Positions 24,832 through 33,813 of a stretch of DNA of 64,000 nucleotides are shown piece after piece. The DNA comes from Sphingomonadaceae bacterium (GTDB lineage Bacteria; Pseudomonadota; Alphaproteobacteria; Sphingomonadales; Sphingomonadaceae). Within the stretch, counting starts at the first letter, position 1. Each line of letters starts with the position of its first letter. Where the stretch lies: the NCBI GenBank assembly GCA_027533105.1, contig JAPZTW010000004.1, positions 67,001-131,000 on the forward strand, written 5' to 3'. Both the position numbers and the translations under genes were made by a program. Below the pieces are notes generated by a model. It made no database searches. It saw nothing but the letters and a program-made list of their open reading frames with translations, and had not been told where the DNA came from.

Positions 24832-26124
24832 TCAGGCCTGGACCTTGGCCGGGGCGGCAGCTTCCTTGCCCTTCTTGGGCAGCAGCGACTTGAGGTCGAA
24901 CTTGCCGAGCAGCGAGGACTTGGCCTTGACCGCTTCCTCGGCCGGTTCGCCTTCGCCGACCCCTTGCACCGCCTTGGCGATGTCGCGGATCACCACGCCG
25001 GCCTTGGCCGAACGGTTGGCATCGGCAAAGGTCTGGCCCAGCTTGGCGGCATTGGCCGCGGCCTCGGCGTCGAACGGGATGGTGTAACCGATCTTGCGTT
25101 CGATCGAGGCTTCGAAATCGGCCTTGCTGATCTCGCCGGAGCCGGGCTGGACCTTGTTGGCGACGACGATGGTCTGCAGGTGCCCGGCGTTGCTCTTGAG
25201 CCACGACAGGATCCGGATCGCATCGCGCGCACCGGCCAGCGTCATTTCCGTGACCAGCAGCACGACGTTCACGTCGTTCAGCAGATGCGGGAAATTGATC
25301 AGCATGTTGCGCGGCAGGTCGATCACCGTCATCTCGAAGGCCTGGCGGAACTCTTCCTGCAATTGCACGAAGGCCGCGCCGTCGGTCATCAGCGGCGAAT
25401 TGATCGGCGCTTCGGCCGACAGGATCGCGAGGTGATCGTTGGCCCGGATCATGGCGCGTTCAATGAACAGCCCGTCGATCCGGCCCGGGTTTTCGATCGC
25501 ATCGGTCAGGCCGCGGCCCGGTTCGAGGTCGAGCACCAGGGCGCCGGTGCCGAAGTGGATGTCGAGATCGAGCAGGGCGGTCGGCTGCTTTTCATCGCCA
25601 CTGTAAAGCCAGGCGAGCGAGGTCGCGATGGTCGAGGCGCCAACCCCGCCGCGGGTGCCGATCACGGCCACCGAGACATGCTTCTTGGCGGTCGACGGAT
25701 CGTGGTTCTTCGGCGCCGCGAAGACCGCCTGCGCGGCCACCAGGGCATCGCGCACCTGGCCCGGCGAAAGCGGCTTCAGCAGGTAATCGTGAATGCCGCT
25801 GGCCAAGAGGTCGCGATAGAGGCGGACGTCGTTGACCTGGCCGACCGCGATCACCACCGTGCCGGGTTCGCAGACCTCGGCCAGGGCGTTGATGTCGCTC
25901 AGCGGATCGCCGCTTTCCGACAGATCGACCATCAGGATGTTGGGGCTGGCCGAGATCGAGAGCGACTGCACCGCGTTGCGCAGGCCGCCCTTGTTGCACT
26001 TCTCGGGGGCCCAGCCCATTTCGATCACGACGGGGCGCAGCACATCGAGCGCGGCATCGTCGCAAATGAAGGCGCTGAAGGTATCGCGGTTGCCGGCCGG
26101 ACCGGGTTTCCAGGGAGCATTCAT
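24832..26124 (-). CDS. cpaE: Pilus assembly protein CpaE/TadZ (receiver-like plus ParA-type ATPase)
   Basis: CpaE/TadZ places the Tad machine at the cell pole. The 430-residue product has an N-terminal pseudo-receiver domain (DVRLYRDLLASGIHDYLLKPLSPGQVRDAL near 100-130) and a MinD/ParA-type ATPase domain with the deviant Walker A IGTRGGVGASTIATSLA near 155, ALLDLDIHFGTGALVLDLEPG, and VIDLPRN. The C-terminal tail is Ala/Lys-rich. It is four bases away from cpaD. The ATPase here is the positioning protein, not the pilus motor. Confidence 0.94.
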   Translation of the reverse strand: MNAPWKPGPAGNRDTFSAFICDDAALDVLRPVVIEMGWAPEKCNKGGLRNAVQSLSISASPNILMVDLSESGDPLSDINALAEVCEPGTVVIAVGQVNDVRLYRDLLASGIHDYLLKPLSPGQVRDALVAAQAVFAAPKNHDPSTAKKHVSVAVIGTRGGVGASTIATSLAWLYSGDEKQPTALLDLDIHFGTGALVLDLEPGRGLTDAIENPGRIDGLFIERAMIRANDHLAILSAEAPINSPLMTDGAAFVQLQEEFRQAFEMTVIDLPRNMLINFPHLLNDVNVVLLVTEMTLAGARDAIRILSWLKSNAGHLQTIVVANKVQPGSGEISKADFEASIERKIGYTIPFDAEAAANAAKLGQTFADANRSAKAGVVIRDIAKAVQGVGEGEPAEEAVKAKSSLLGKFDLKSLLPKKGKEAAAPAKVQA

Positions 26125-26127
26125 GGC

Positions 26128-26778
26128 TTACTTCCCGCTCTGCGTGTTGTTTTCTTTCAGACCGCCTGCACCGGTTGGCTTGGCTTCGCGATAGGTGTCG
26201 ATCGCCTTGGTCGAGCTCATCGTCACGGTCGTACCCTTGCCGTTGGCACCCTTGAGTAGGTGCTCCGGATCGGCGACCATCGCCGCCAGGTTCGAGTTCG
26301 AGGCGCAACCGTAATTGCTGCTCGTGGCGTTATAGACATTGGCATCGGACTTGGCCGACCAGTCGGGGCAGCCAGGCACCGTGGCCGAGGAACGCGTCAC
26401 CACGATCCGGGCCGTGCCGGCATTGACCGCGCCCGGCGTAACCGGGGCATCGGCGCTGACCAGCATCCCGAAGCGGCCGGCGACCGCTTCGACCGCCGCC
26501 ATGGTTGCGCCGTTGGCTAGCGGGTCGTCGATCGAGATGCGATCGCCATAGCGCAGGTCCATCGCTTCGAACCAGCCGGACAGGCGGCGGGCCTCGGGCA
26601 GCGACAGGCCGCCAGGGCCGGTCGTCACGTCAAGCGTGTAGTTGGTGCGGGTCACCACCGGCTGGTGAACGCTTTCCAGGCTCGGGTTGGTCGGCATGCT
26701 GCCGCAACCGGCCAGGGCGAGCCCCAGCGTGACCGAGAGTGCGGCGCCAAACGCCTTGCGGGATTTAACCTTGTGCAT
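26128..26778 (-). CDS. cpaD: Pilus assembly lipoprotein CpaD
   Basis: The 216-residue protein has a lipoprotein signal peptide with lipobox LAGC (Cys near residue 25) and is predicted to be attached to the outer membrane, where CpaD helps the CpaC secretin. The GGLSLPEARRLSGWFEAMDLRYGDRISID block and the Cys-containing CPDWSAKSDANVYNATSSNYGCASNSNLAAMVADPEHLL segment are characteristic of the CpaD family. It lies in the middle of the cluster, 13 bases downstream of cpaC. Confidence 0.93.
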   Translation of the reverse strand: MHKVKSRKAFGAALSVTLGLALAGCGSMPTNPSLESVHQPVVTRTNYTLDVTTGPGGLSLPEARRLSGWFEAMDLRYGDRISIDDPLANGATMAAVEAVAGRFGMLVSADAPVTPGAVNAGTARIVVTRSSATVPGCPDWSAKSDANVYNATSSNYGCASNSNLAAMVADPEHLLKGANGKGTTVTMSSTKAIDTYREAKPTGAGGLKENNTQSGK

Positions 26779-26791
26779 CGTCGTTCCCCTC

Positions 26792-28438
26792 TCAGTTCAG
26801 GCTGAAGCCGGGTGCTGCGTCCTTGGTGGTCGCGGCGGTCCGGGTCTTCTTCGGGCTGCGCTTGTCGGCAGGCTGCGGGGCGGCCGGGGGCAGGTCGAGA
26901 TCGCCCACCTTCGGAGCCGGCGCGCCATTGGGGGCAGCGCTCGGCTTGGGCCGGTCACCGCCGGTCTTGCCGTTGTTTTCCATGTTGCCAAAGTAACGCT
27001 GGATATCGTCGGGGTTCTGGAACCCGTCGGTCGGCAGCTTGATGTCGTTGGCATCGACCGGGTTGACGAGGTAAGGCGTCACCACGATCACCAGCTCGGT
27101 TTCGCCGCGCTGGAAATTGGTCGAGCGGAACAGCGAACCCAGGATCGGCAGGTCACCGGCGCCGGGCATCTTCTTCACCGTGTTCTGGGCGCTGTTGCCC
27201 ATCAGCCCGGCGATCATGAAGCTCTGGCCCGAACCCAGTTCGATCGTGGTTTCGGCGCGGCGCACGGTCAGGGCCGGCACGTTGAAGCCGTTCAGCACGA
27301 TCGAGCCCTGGCTCGACAGTTCCGACACTTCCGGGCGGACCCGCAGCGAAATGCGGCCATTGGCCAGCACGGTCGGCGTATAGGCCAGGCTGACCCCGAA
27401 CTTCTTGTATTCGACCGAGGTGGTGCCCAGACCCTGGCTGACCGGGATGGGATATTCACCGCCCGCCAGGAAATCGGCCGTTTCGCCCGACAGGGCGGTC
27501 AGGTTCGGTTCCGACAGGCTGGTCACCAGGCCCAGCTGCTCGCCGATATCGAGCGCACCCAGCAGGTTCATCCCAAACAGCTTGGTCTGGGCGGCTAGCG
27601 TGGTGCCGATAGTGGCGGGGTTGATCGCCGATCCGTCAACCGTGATCAGCTTGGTCGGGTCGGTCGGATCGGGGATCTGGACCTTGACCTTGCTACCCAC
27701 GCCCAGCGCCTGGCCGGGGCCGGCGTACATGCTGGGGGCAAAGCCGGTGCGGCCCTGGCCAATGCCGAACTGGAAGCCGCCGGAGCTGTCGATGGTGGTC
27801 AGGTTGACCCCCAGCGACTTGACCAGCGAACGGCTGACCTCGGCGAACTTGACGCGCAGGTTGACCTGCAGCGGCGTGGCCATCCGCAGCCGGGAAATGA
27901 CGTTGGTTTCTTTGCCCATGAAGGCCCCGACCAGCCGGGTCGCTTCGGCCCCGTCTTCGGGCGAGGCGATCGTGCCGGTCAGCAGCACGGTGTTGGTCCC
28001 CATGGTCGAAACCGCGATCTTTGCATCGGGCATGGCAACGCGCAGCATCTGGTCGACACTGTCGATGTTCGAGCCGACGCGGATATTGGCCGACCAGATC
28101 ACTTCGCCCGCCGCATTGCTGGCATAGACCGTGGTCGTGCCACCGGCCTTGCCGAAGACATAGAGCTGGCGCTGCGACTTGATCTGCACGTCGGCAATCG
28201 AATCGTTGGCGACGAACACGTCGGCCATCGTGCCGTTGACCGTGATCAGCTGCCCGCGTCCGATCGACAGGGCAAGGTCATTGGCCGGCCGGCTGACCGA
28301 CTGGGCCTGGGCCGGGGTGGCGGTGACGATGGCCAGGGAGGCCACCGCGCAGCTCGCGCCGAGCAGGGTTGAGAGCAGGCGTTTCATCGACTTGCCTTTC
28401 ATCGCGTCGCGATTGGCGGGGATGGGGTTCCGGGTCAT
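26792..28438 (-). CDS. cpaC: Flp pilus secretin CpaC/RcpA
   Basis: This is the outer-membrane secretin through which the Flp pilus emerges. The 548-residue protein has a signal peptide ending TPAQAQ, an N-terminal BON/N0-type region, the secretin core with FGMNLLGALDIGEQLGLVTSLSEPNLTALSG, and the VPALTVRRAETTIELGSGQSFMIAGLM and LGSLFRSTNFQRGETELVIVVTPYLVNP blocks. The tail after about 480 is Pro/Ala/Lys-rich and low in complexity. The start at 28438 has GGAGG at good spacing within the end of cpaB; an ATG at 28387 (MKRLLSTLLG) would give a shorter signal peptide and is an alternative. Confidence 0.94.
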   Translation of the reverse strand: MTRNPIPANRDAMKGKSMKRLLSTLLGASCAVASLAIVTATPAQAQSVSRPANDLALSIGRGQLITVNGTMADVFVANDSIADVQIKSQRQLYVFGKAGGTTTVYASNAAGEVIWSANIRVGSNIDSVDQMLRVAMPDAKIAVSTMGTNTVLLTGTIASPEDGAEATRLVGAFMGKETNVISRLRMATPLQVNLRVKFAEVSRSLVKSLGVNLTTIDSSGGFQFGIGQGRTGFAPSMYAGPGQALGVGSKVKVQIPDPTDPTKLITVDGSAINPATIGTTLAAQTKLFGMNLLGALDIGEQLGLVTSLSEPNLTALSGETADFLAGGEYPIPVSQGLGTTSVEYKKFGVSLAYTPTVLANGRISLRVRPEVSELSSQGSIVLNGFNVPALTVRRAETTIELGSGQSFMIAGLMGNSAQNTVKKMPGAGDLPILGSLFRSTNFQRGETELVIVVTPYLVNPVDANDIKLPTDGFQNPDDIQRYFGNMENNGKTGGDRPKPSAAPNGAPAPKVGDLDLPPAAPQPADKRSPKKTRTAATTKDAAPGFSLN

Positions 28439-28439
28439 C

Positions 28440-29465
28440 TCAGCGGCCTCCGACCTGTTCGGCGACGGTTTCCTTGCCGCGCGTCACGCGGACCACCGGA
28501 CCGACGCGCACCACAGCCTCGCGACCGGCCGGGCCAGCGGCGGGAGCCGGAGCGCGGCTCGCCAGCTGGCGGGCCATCTGTTCGGGGCTGGGCGACAGAT
28601 TGCGGGCCTGGAAGCGCGAAACGTCGCCACCGGTCACGAAGGTGGTGCCACCATCGAGCGGGCGATTCATCGCCTGGCCCAGCAGCTTTTCCTCCTGCTC
28701 GCGGCTGGCGCCGGCCGGCACCTTGACCGTGCCGCTGGCAATCGCCTGGTCCAGTTCGGACTGGTTGTCGGCGAGGCTGCGCAGCGACAGGCTGATCGTG
28801 CCGATGGTCTGGGCCACGGCCACCTTCTCGGCGATCTTCGGCGTTACTTCGACCGTCACGGTGCGGAAGGCGCGAACCACGGTCTTGCCTTCGACAGTCT
28901 CGCTTTCGGTCGACTGGTCGGTGGCGAGCACGCGGACATTGCGCAGGATCGTCTCAGCGGTCTTCAGGGATTCCGAATTGCCCTGCGAGCGCACCGTCTG
29001 GGTCAGGACCAGGTCAACCCGGTCACCCGGGAAGACGAAGCCGCCAACGCCGGTCTTCTGCGAGACGGGAATGGTGACAGCGCGCATGCCCGGGCCAAGC
29101 GCGGCGGCGAGGAAGCCACGGTCCCCCGGCGAGACGAGCGCGCCCTGGGTAACCGGCTGGCCGGCAGTGACCGGATAGCGCACCACGGTGCCGAGCAGCT
29201 TGTTCATGTCGGCCTCGCCGTCGATGAAATAGGCGTCCTGCACCATTTCCTTCGGCCATTGCTGGAACGAGACCGAGTCGGCCGTGATGATCGTGCCGAC
29301 CGGCAGGGCGCGCTGCGCCACCAGTACCTTGGGACCCTGCGGGACCTGCTGGGCCGCTTCGGCCTTGGGAGCGGAACCCCCGGTCAGCAGGCTCCTTGCG
29401 GCCATGGCCGTACCGATCGCAACGACCAGCGCGCCAAGCAGCAGCATCAGCTTCTTCTTATCCAT
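28440..29465 (-). CDS. cpaB: Flp pilus assembly protein CpaB/RcpC
   Basis: CpaB is a periplasmic SAF-domain protein of the Tad system thought to work with the secretin and peptidoglycan. The 341-residue product has one N-terminal membrane segment (LMLLLGALVVAIGTAMAARSLL), then the SAF domain (KVLVAQRALPVGTIITADSVSFQQWP) and the RcpC block (GFVFPGDRVDLVLTQTV...ETILRNVRVLATDQ). The C-terminus is Ala/Pro-rich. The stop nearly touches the cpaC start, which suggests coupling. Confidence 0.94.
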   Translation of the reverse strand: MDKKKLMLLLGALVVAIGTAMAARSLLTGGSAPKAEAAQQVPQGPKVLVAQRALPVGTIITADSVSFQQWPKEMVQDAYFIDGEADMNKLLGTVVRYPVTAGQPVTQGALVSPGDRGFLAAALGPGMRAVTIPVSQKTGVGGFVFPGDRVDLVLTQTVRSQGNSESLKTAETILRNVRVLATDQSTESETVEGKTVVRAFRTVTVEVTPKIAEKVAVAQTIGTISLSLRSLADNQSELDQAIASGTVKVPAGASREQEEKLLGQAMNRPLDGGTTFVTGGDVSRFQARNLSPSPEQMARQLASRAPAPAAGPAGREAVVRVGPVVRVTRGKETVAEQVGGR

Positions 29466-29536
29466 GGCTTTGCGAGCCCCCTAGAAAGATCCTGTCAATT
29501 GGATCGCTTGATCGACCAAAGTGGTTAAAATCCGGT

Positions 29537-30037
29537 TCACCCCAGCCCGCCTGCGAGGACGGAAGCCTGGGCGGCGGGAAGAAAGTGGCTGGCCAGCACC
29601 CACAGCCCGGCTGCGGAAATCGCGACGCCATAGGGCACCGCCAGTCGTTCGGGCCGCCGCCGGGCCTTGTGCCAGACGGCCAGGACCAGGGTCAGCACCC
29701 CGCCCAGCAGCGCCATGATCACCACCAGCTTGAGGAACACCGCCGGGCTGAGCCACAGCGCCAGCGCGGTCAGCAGCTTGACATCGCCGCCGCCCATCGC
29801 GCGGATCGCGAACAGGCCGGCACAGATCGCGAAGGTCAGCACCGCGACGCCCAGCTGCCAGGCCAGGTCTGGCCACAGCGCCAGGCCGCTGGCCCACCAG
29901 AACAGCGGGGCGGTGGCGGCAATGGCCAGATTGAGCCAGTTGTCGATCTGGCGGCGGCGGATGTCGGTAAAGGCGGCAACCAGCAGCGCGATTGCCAAGG
30001 CCCCCAGCAGTACGTATTGAAAATCGACGTTCGGCAT
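29537..30037 (-). CDS. cpaA: Prepilin peptidase CpaA/TadV (A24 family)
   Basis: A24 prepilin peptidases cut the leader of Flp pilins at the inner membrane with two Asp residues. This short 166-residue form lacks the N-terminal methylase domain, as TadV proteins do. The two catalytic motifs are AAFTDIRRRQIDNWLN near residue 25 and AMGGGDVKLLTALALW near 80. Six membrane segments are visible. It is the first gene of the pilus cluster, 71 bases before cpaB, and is transcribed away from the alpha/beta hydrolase gene. No substrate pilin gene is found beside it. Confidence 0.92.
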   Translation of the reverse strand: MPNVDFQYVLLGALAIALLVAAFTDIRRRQIDNWLNLAIAATAPLFWWASGLALWPDLAWQLGVAVLTFAICAGLFAIRAMGGGDVKLLTALALWLSPAVFLKLVVIMALLGGVLTLVLAVWHKARRRPERLAVPYGVAISAAGLWVLASHFLPAAQASVLAGGLG

Positions 30038-30121
30038 TGCCCGCCCCCTGGTATCAGGGGCTTGGATACAGGGCAGGGCTTACCAAAAAGTAACCAACGC
30101 CAAGAGGCTGGAATTAGCCAA

Positions 30122-31060
30122 ATGCCCGCTCCGTTCGATCGCCGGTCCATTCCCGCAGGCGCCGTGGAAGGCACCTGGCGGGCCGCCGATGGCCAGGCGA
30201 TCCGCCGGATCGACTGGGCCAGAGCCGCGCCGCGCGGCAGCGTGCTGTTTCTGGGCGGGCGGGCCGACTTTTACGAGAAGTACCTCGAAGCCCTGGCCCA
30301 TTGGCATGATCGGGGTTGGAACGTGACCAGTTTCGACTGGCGCGGGCAGGGCGGATCGGGCCGGCTGGGGTTTGATCCCTATACCGGCCACATTGACGAC
30401 TTCGCCACCTGGGTGGCCGATCTTGCGGCCTTCTGGCGCGACTGGTGCGCCCGTGCCCCGGGGCCGCACATCCTGATCGGCCATTCGATGGGCGGGCACC
30501 TCGCCTTGCGGGCGGCGGCCGAAGGCGTGATCGATCCGGACCGGCTGGTGCTCTGCGCGCCAATGCTGGGGCTGCGCGATGGCAACATGCCCGATGGGCT
30601 GCTGCACTGGGTGGCGAAGGCCATGGCCCGGATCGGCGATCCGCGGCGTCCGGCCTGGAAATGGAGCGAAAAGCCCGGCCAGCCGCCGGACAGCCGCGGC
30701 GAATTGCTGACCCATGATCCCGAACGCTATGCTGACGAACTGTGGTGGCGCGCGGCCCGGCCGGAGCTGGTCATGGGGCCGGGCAGCTGGGGCTGGGTCG
30801 AGCGGGCCTATGCCTCGATGCGCTGGCTGGCGCGCGCCGATGTGCTGGCGCGGGTCCGCCAGCCGGTGCTGATCCTGGCGACCGAGCGCGACCAGCTGGT
30901 CAGCTTCAAGGCGATAGTCCGCGCTACCCAGCGCTTGCCAGCCTGCGAGCTGGTGCGCCATGGCGAAGAAGCGCGGCACGAGATCCTGCGCGAGGCCGAT
31001 CCGGTGCGCCTGGCCGCCCTCGCGCGGATCGACGCCTTCATCGACGGAGCCGGGGTTTGA
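30122..31060 (+). CDS. Alpha/beta hydrolase (serine aminopeptidase S33/monoglyceride-lipase type)
   Basis: The 312-residue protein has the nucleophile elbow GHSMGG with Ser122, preceded by the oxyanion strand SVLFLGGRADFYEKY and SFDWRGQGGSG. The late Asp (ATERDQLVSF) and His (GEEARHEILRE) complete a catalytic triad. Hydrolase_4-type enzymes of this kind act on monoacylglycerols or lysophospholipids, and the substrate here is unknown. No signal peptide is seen. No strong Shine-Dalgarno sequence precedes the ATG. Its stop overlaps the TTG start of the following FAD oxidoreductase, so the two are co-translated. Confidence 0.85.
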   Translation: MPAPFDRRSIPAGAVEGTWRAADGQAIRRIDWARAAPRGSVLFLGGRADFYEKYLEALAHWHDRGWNVTSFDWRGQGGSGRLGFDPYTGHIDDFATWVADLAAFWRDWCARAPGPHILIGHSMGGHLALRAAAEGVIDPDRLVLCAPMLGLRDGNMPDGLLHWVAKAMARIGDPRRPAWKWSEKPGQPPDSRGELLTHDPERYADELWWRAARPELVMGPGSWGWVERAYASMRWLARADVLARVRQPVLILATERDQLVSFKAIVRATQRLPACELVRHGEEARHEILREADPVRLAALARIDAFIDGAGV

Positions 31061-32142
31061 GCGAAGGGTTCGATTTCGCGATTGTTGGTGCCGGGATCGC
31101 AGGGGCCTCGCTGGCGGCCGGGCTCGCGTCGCATGGCCGCGTCCTGCTGCTCGAGGCCGAGGATCGGCCGGGCTACCACTCCACCGGGCGCTCCGCGGCC
31201 TTCTGGACCGAAAGCTATGGCGGGCCGATGGTCCAGCCGCTGACCACGGCTTCGGGGCCATTCCTGCACGCTGGCGGGTTCCTGACCCCGCGCGGCGCGC
31301 TGACTCTGGCCCGGACCGGCGAACTTGCCGAACTGGAAATGTTCGCCGCCGAATTCCGCGCCTTGGGCGTGCAGGTGGACGATCTGGACCGGGCCGCGCT
31401 GGAGCAGCGCTTGCCCGGGCTGAAGGCGGAATGGGTGCGCGGCGCCTTCGAGCCCGATTGCTGCGATATCGACGTCGCCGGGTTGCACCAGCACTGGCTG
31501 GCCGCCGCGCGCCAGGGCGGGGCCGAATTGTGGACCCGCGCGCGGCTGGAGCGGGCCGGGCAGGCAGCGGGCGGCTGGACGCTGACCCTGGCCGATGGGC
31601 GTACGGCGCAGGCCGCGATCCTGGTCAATGCCGCCGGGGCCTGGGCCGATCCGGTGGCCGAATGCGCCGGGGTGCGGCCGCTCGGCGTGCTGCCCTATCG
31701 CCGCACCGTCGCGCAATTGCGGCTGGCCGATGGGCCGCCTGCCGACCTGCCGCTGGTGCTGGGGATCGACGGATCGTTCTATTTCAAGCCCGAGGCTGGC
31801 CGGCTGTGGCTCAGCCCGCACGATGAAACCCTGTCGCCCCCCTGCGATGCCGCGCCCGAGGAACTGGACGTGGCGATCGCCATCGACCGGTTCGAAGCGG
31901 TGGTGGACTGGCCGATCGCGCGGATCGAGCACCGCTGGGCGGGCCTGCGCTCCTTCGCGCCGGATCGTCTGCCGGTCTATGGCTTCGACCCCGAGCGGGC
32001 CGGGTTCTTCTGGTTCGCGGGGCAGGGCGGCTTCGGCATTCAGACGGCCCCGGCGGCGGCAGACCTGGCCGTGGGCCTGCTGCTGGGCCGGACCGATGGA
32101 ACGGTCGACCCCGCGCCCTATGCACCGGGCAGGTTTTGCTAG
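31057..32142 (+). CDS. FAD-dependent amine/amino-acid oxidoreductase (DadA/glycine oxidase type)
   Basis: A TTG at 31057 overlapping the previous stop (TTGA) opens a 361-residue frame that starts directly at the dinucleotide fold DFAIVGAGIAGASLAAGLA, so little or nothing precedes it. Further features are HSTGRSAAFWTESYG, ILVNAAGAWADPVAE, and the C-terminal FAD block RHRWAGLRSFAPDRLPVYGFD-like with FFWFAGQGGFGIQTAPAAADL. These define the DAO family, which oxidises D-amino acids, glycine or sarcosine-like amines. The substrate is not evident. GGAG lies about ten bases before the TTG. Confidence 0.87.
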   Translation: MSEGFDFAIVGAGIAGASLAAGLASHGRVLLLEAEDRPGYHSTGRSAAFWTESYGGPMVQPLTTASGPFLHAGGFLTPRGALTLARTGELAELEMFAAEFRALGVQVDDLDRAALEQRLPGLKAEWVRGAFEPDCCDIDVAGLHQHWLAAARQGGAELWTRARLERAGQAAGGWTLTLADGRTAQAAILVNAAGAWADPVAECAGVRPLGVLPYRRTVAQLRLADGPPADLPLVLGIDGSFYFKPEAGRLWLSPHDETLSPPCDAAPEELDVAIAIDRFEAVVDWPIARIEHRWAGLRSFAPDRLPVYGFDPERAGFFWFAGQGGFGIQTAPAAADLAVGLLLGRTDGTVDPAPYAPGRFC

Positions 32143-32202
32143 CGAATCGTTTTGTTTAGCGTAGTCTCAGGGGGTTCTCGCAACCACCAAGGAGTCCGTG
32201 CG

Positions 32203-32379
32203 ATGGCCCACAAGTTCGAGATCTACAAGGACAAGGCGGGCGAGTTCCGCGTCCGCTTCAAGTACAATTCGGAAGTGATGTTCTCGACCGAAGGCTATGC
32301 CAGCAAGGCCAGCGCCGAGAATGCCATTGCCTCGATCAAGAAGAACGGATCGGACGCGCCGATCGAAGACAACAGCTAG
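32203..32379 (+). CDS. Single-domain YegP-like protein (DUF1508)
   Basis: This 58-residue protein matches the YegP/DUF1508 pattern: KFEIYKDKAGEFRVRFKYNSEVMFSTEGYASKASAENAIASIKKN. E. coli YegP has two such repeats and here there is one. AAGGAG precedes the ATG. It is convergent with rnhA, with four bases between the stops. Function of the family is unsettled. Confidence 0.88.
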   Translation: MAHKFEIYKDKAGEFRVRFKYNSEVMFSTEGYASKASAENAIASIKKNGSDAPIEDNS

Positions 32380-32383
32380 GCCG

Positions 32384-32824
32384 TCAGGCCCCGCCCAGTC
32401 GCAGCGCGGCATCGCTGGCAAGACGATCGGCCCGCTCGTTTTCGGGGTGGCCGTCATGGCCCTTGACCCAGATCCAGTCGATCCGGTGGCGGGCCTTGGC
32501 GGACCATAGCTCCTGCCACAGGTCGGCATTGAGCACGGGCTTCTTCGCGGCGTTCTTCCAGCCGTTCTTCTGCCAGCCGAAAATCCACTTGGTGATCCCG
32601 TCGATCACATAGCGGCTGTCGGTGTGCAGGGCGACGTGGCAGGGTTCCTTCAGCGCGGTCAGCGCGCGGATCACGGCGGTCAGTTCCATCCGGTTATTGG
32701 TGGTCTGCGGCTCGTGCCCGGACAGTTCCTTCTCGTGCTGGCCCATGCGCAGCACCGCGCCCCAGCCGCCGGGTCCGGGATTGCCCTTGCAGGCCCCGTC
32801 GGTGAAAATCTCGACGCGCTTCAT
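32384..32824 (-). CDS. rnhA: Ribonuclease HI
   Basis: RNase HI cuts the RNA strand of RNA/DNA hybrids in the cytoplasm. The 146-residue product has the catalytic acidic residues in [16 protein letters not shown] (Asp9), [13 protein letters not shown] (Glu), HTDSRYV (Asp) and [11 protein letters not shown] (Asp), plus the basic handle [14 protein letters not shown] and [11 protein letters not shown]. Its start overlaps the thrB stop by four bases, in the order ispH-thrB-rnhA seen in many alphaproteobacteria. Confidence 0.97.
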   Translation of the reverse strand: MKRVEIFTDGACKGNPGPGGWGAVLRMGQHEKELSGHEPQTTNNRMELTAVIRALTALKEPCHVALHTDSRYVIDGITKWIFGWQKNGWKNAAKKPVLNADLWQELWSAKARHRIDWIWVKGHDGHPENERADRLASDAALRLGGA

Positions 32825-33804
32825 GGTGCGGCGAAAAGCCCGGCATTGGCGGGATCGCCGTAGAAGGCCAGCCGCCGGGCATAGGCCAGCGGATCCTTGC
32901 GGGTCACCAGCGCATCGGCCGGGGTGTTCACCCAGTCCCAGGCCCTGGTCATGGCAAAGCGCAGCGAGGCCCCCTGGGCGAGCAGCGGCAAGGCCGCCCG
33001 CTCGGCCGGTTCCAGCGGGCGCACCGCCTCGTACCCGGCCAGCAGGGCCGCCGACAGCGCGGGATTGAACCGCTTGCCATCATTCGAGAAACACCAGGCC
33101 GCGTGGGTAACGGCAAGGTCATAGGCGAGCAGGTCGGTGCAGGCGAAGTAGAAGTCGATCAGCCCCGCCACCCGGTTGCCCAGCATCAGGACATTGTCGG
33201 GAAACAGGTCGGCGTGGATCGTTCCGCGCGGCAGGTCGGCCGGCCAGGCGGCGACCACGGCCGGCAGTTCGCGCGCCACCTGTGCGGCAAAGCCCTGGTC
33301 GATCGCGGCAAGGCCATCTGGCCCCAGGGCATCGGCCAGCCGCTGCCACTCTGCCGGGCCCATGCCGTTGGCGCGGGTCGCCGGGAAATCGGCGGCGGCG
33401 AGGTGCAGCTGGGCCAAAGCCTGGCCCACCGCCTCGGCCTGGCCCGGCGTCGGGGCGCTGACCGAAACGCCCGGCAGGAACTCGATCAGGGCAATCGCCT
33501 TGCCATCGAGCAGGCGAAAGCGCTGGCCGGCGCGGTCATGGATCGTGCGCGGCACCGGGCAGCCCTTGTCCGCCAGGTGATCGAGCAGGGCCAGGAAGAA
33601 CGGCAGGTCTTCCAGCTCGATCCGGTATTCGTACATGGTCAGGATGAATCGCGCGCCGCTTCCATCCGCCCCGGTGGTCTCGACCAGCCAGTTGCTGTTC
33701 GAAATCCCCTCGGCAATGCCCTTGACCGAGGTCAGCTCACCCACGTCATATTCAGCCACCAGCCCGGCCAGAACCTCGGCGCCAAGGTGGGTATAGACCG
33801 CCAC
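32821..33804 (-). CDS. thrB: Homoserine kinase (ThrB, APH-like type)
   Basis: This enzyme phosphorylates homoserine on the way to threonine. The 327-residue sequence belongs to the kinase type with an aminoglycoside-phosphotransferase/choline-kinase fold rather than the GHMP type of E. coli. It starts with [24 protein letters not shown], has [15 protein letters not shown] as nucleotide loop, [10 protein letters not shown], and the catalytic [35 protein letters not shown]. It lies between ispH (9 bases upstream) and rnhA (overlapping). Confidence 0.94.
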   Translation of the reverse strand: MAVYTHLGAEVLAGLVAEYDVGELTSVKGIAEGISNSNWLVETTGADGSGARFILTMYEYRIELEDLPFFLALLDHLADKGCPVPRTIHDRAGQRFRLLDGKAIALIEFLPGVSVSAPTPGQAEAVGQALAQLHLAAADFPATRANGMGPAEWQRLADALGPDGLAAIDQGFAAQVARELPAVVAAWPADLPRGTIHADLFPDNVLMLGNRVAGLIDFYFACTDLLAYDLAVTHAAWCFSNDGKRFNPALSAALLAGYEAVRPLEPAERAALPLLAQGASLRFAMTRAWDWVNTPADALVTRKDPLAYARRLAFYGDPANAGLFAAP

Positions 33805-33813
33805 CCCCTTTGC

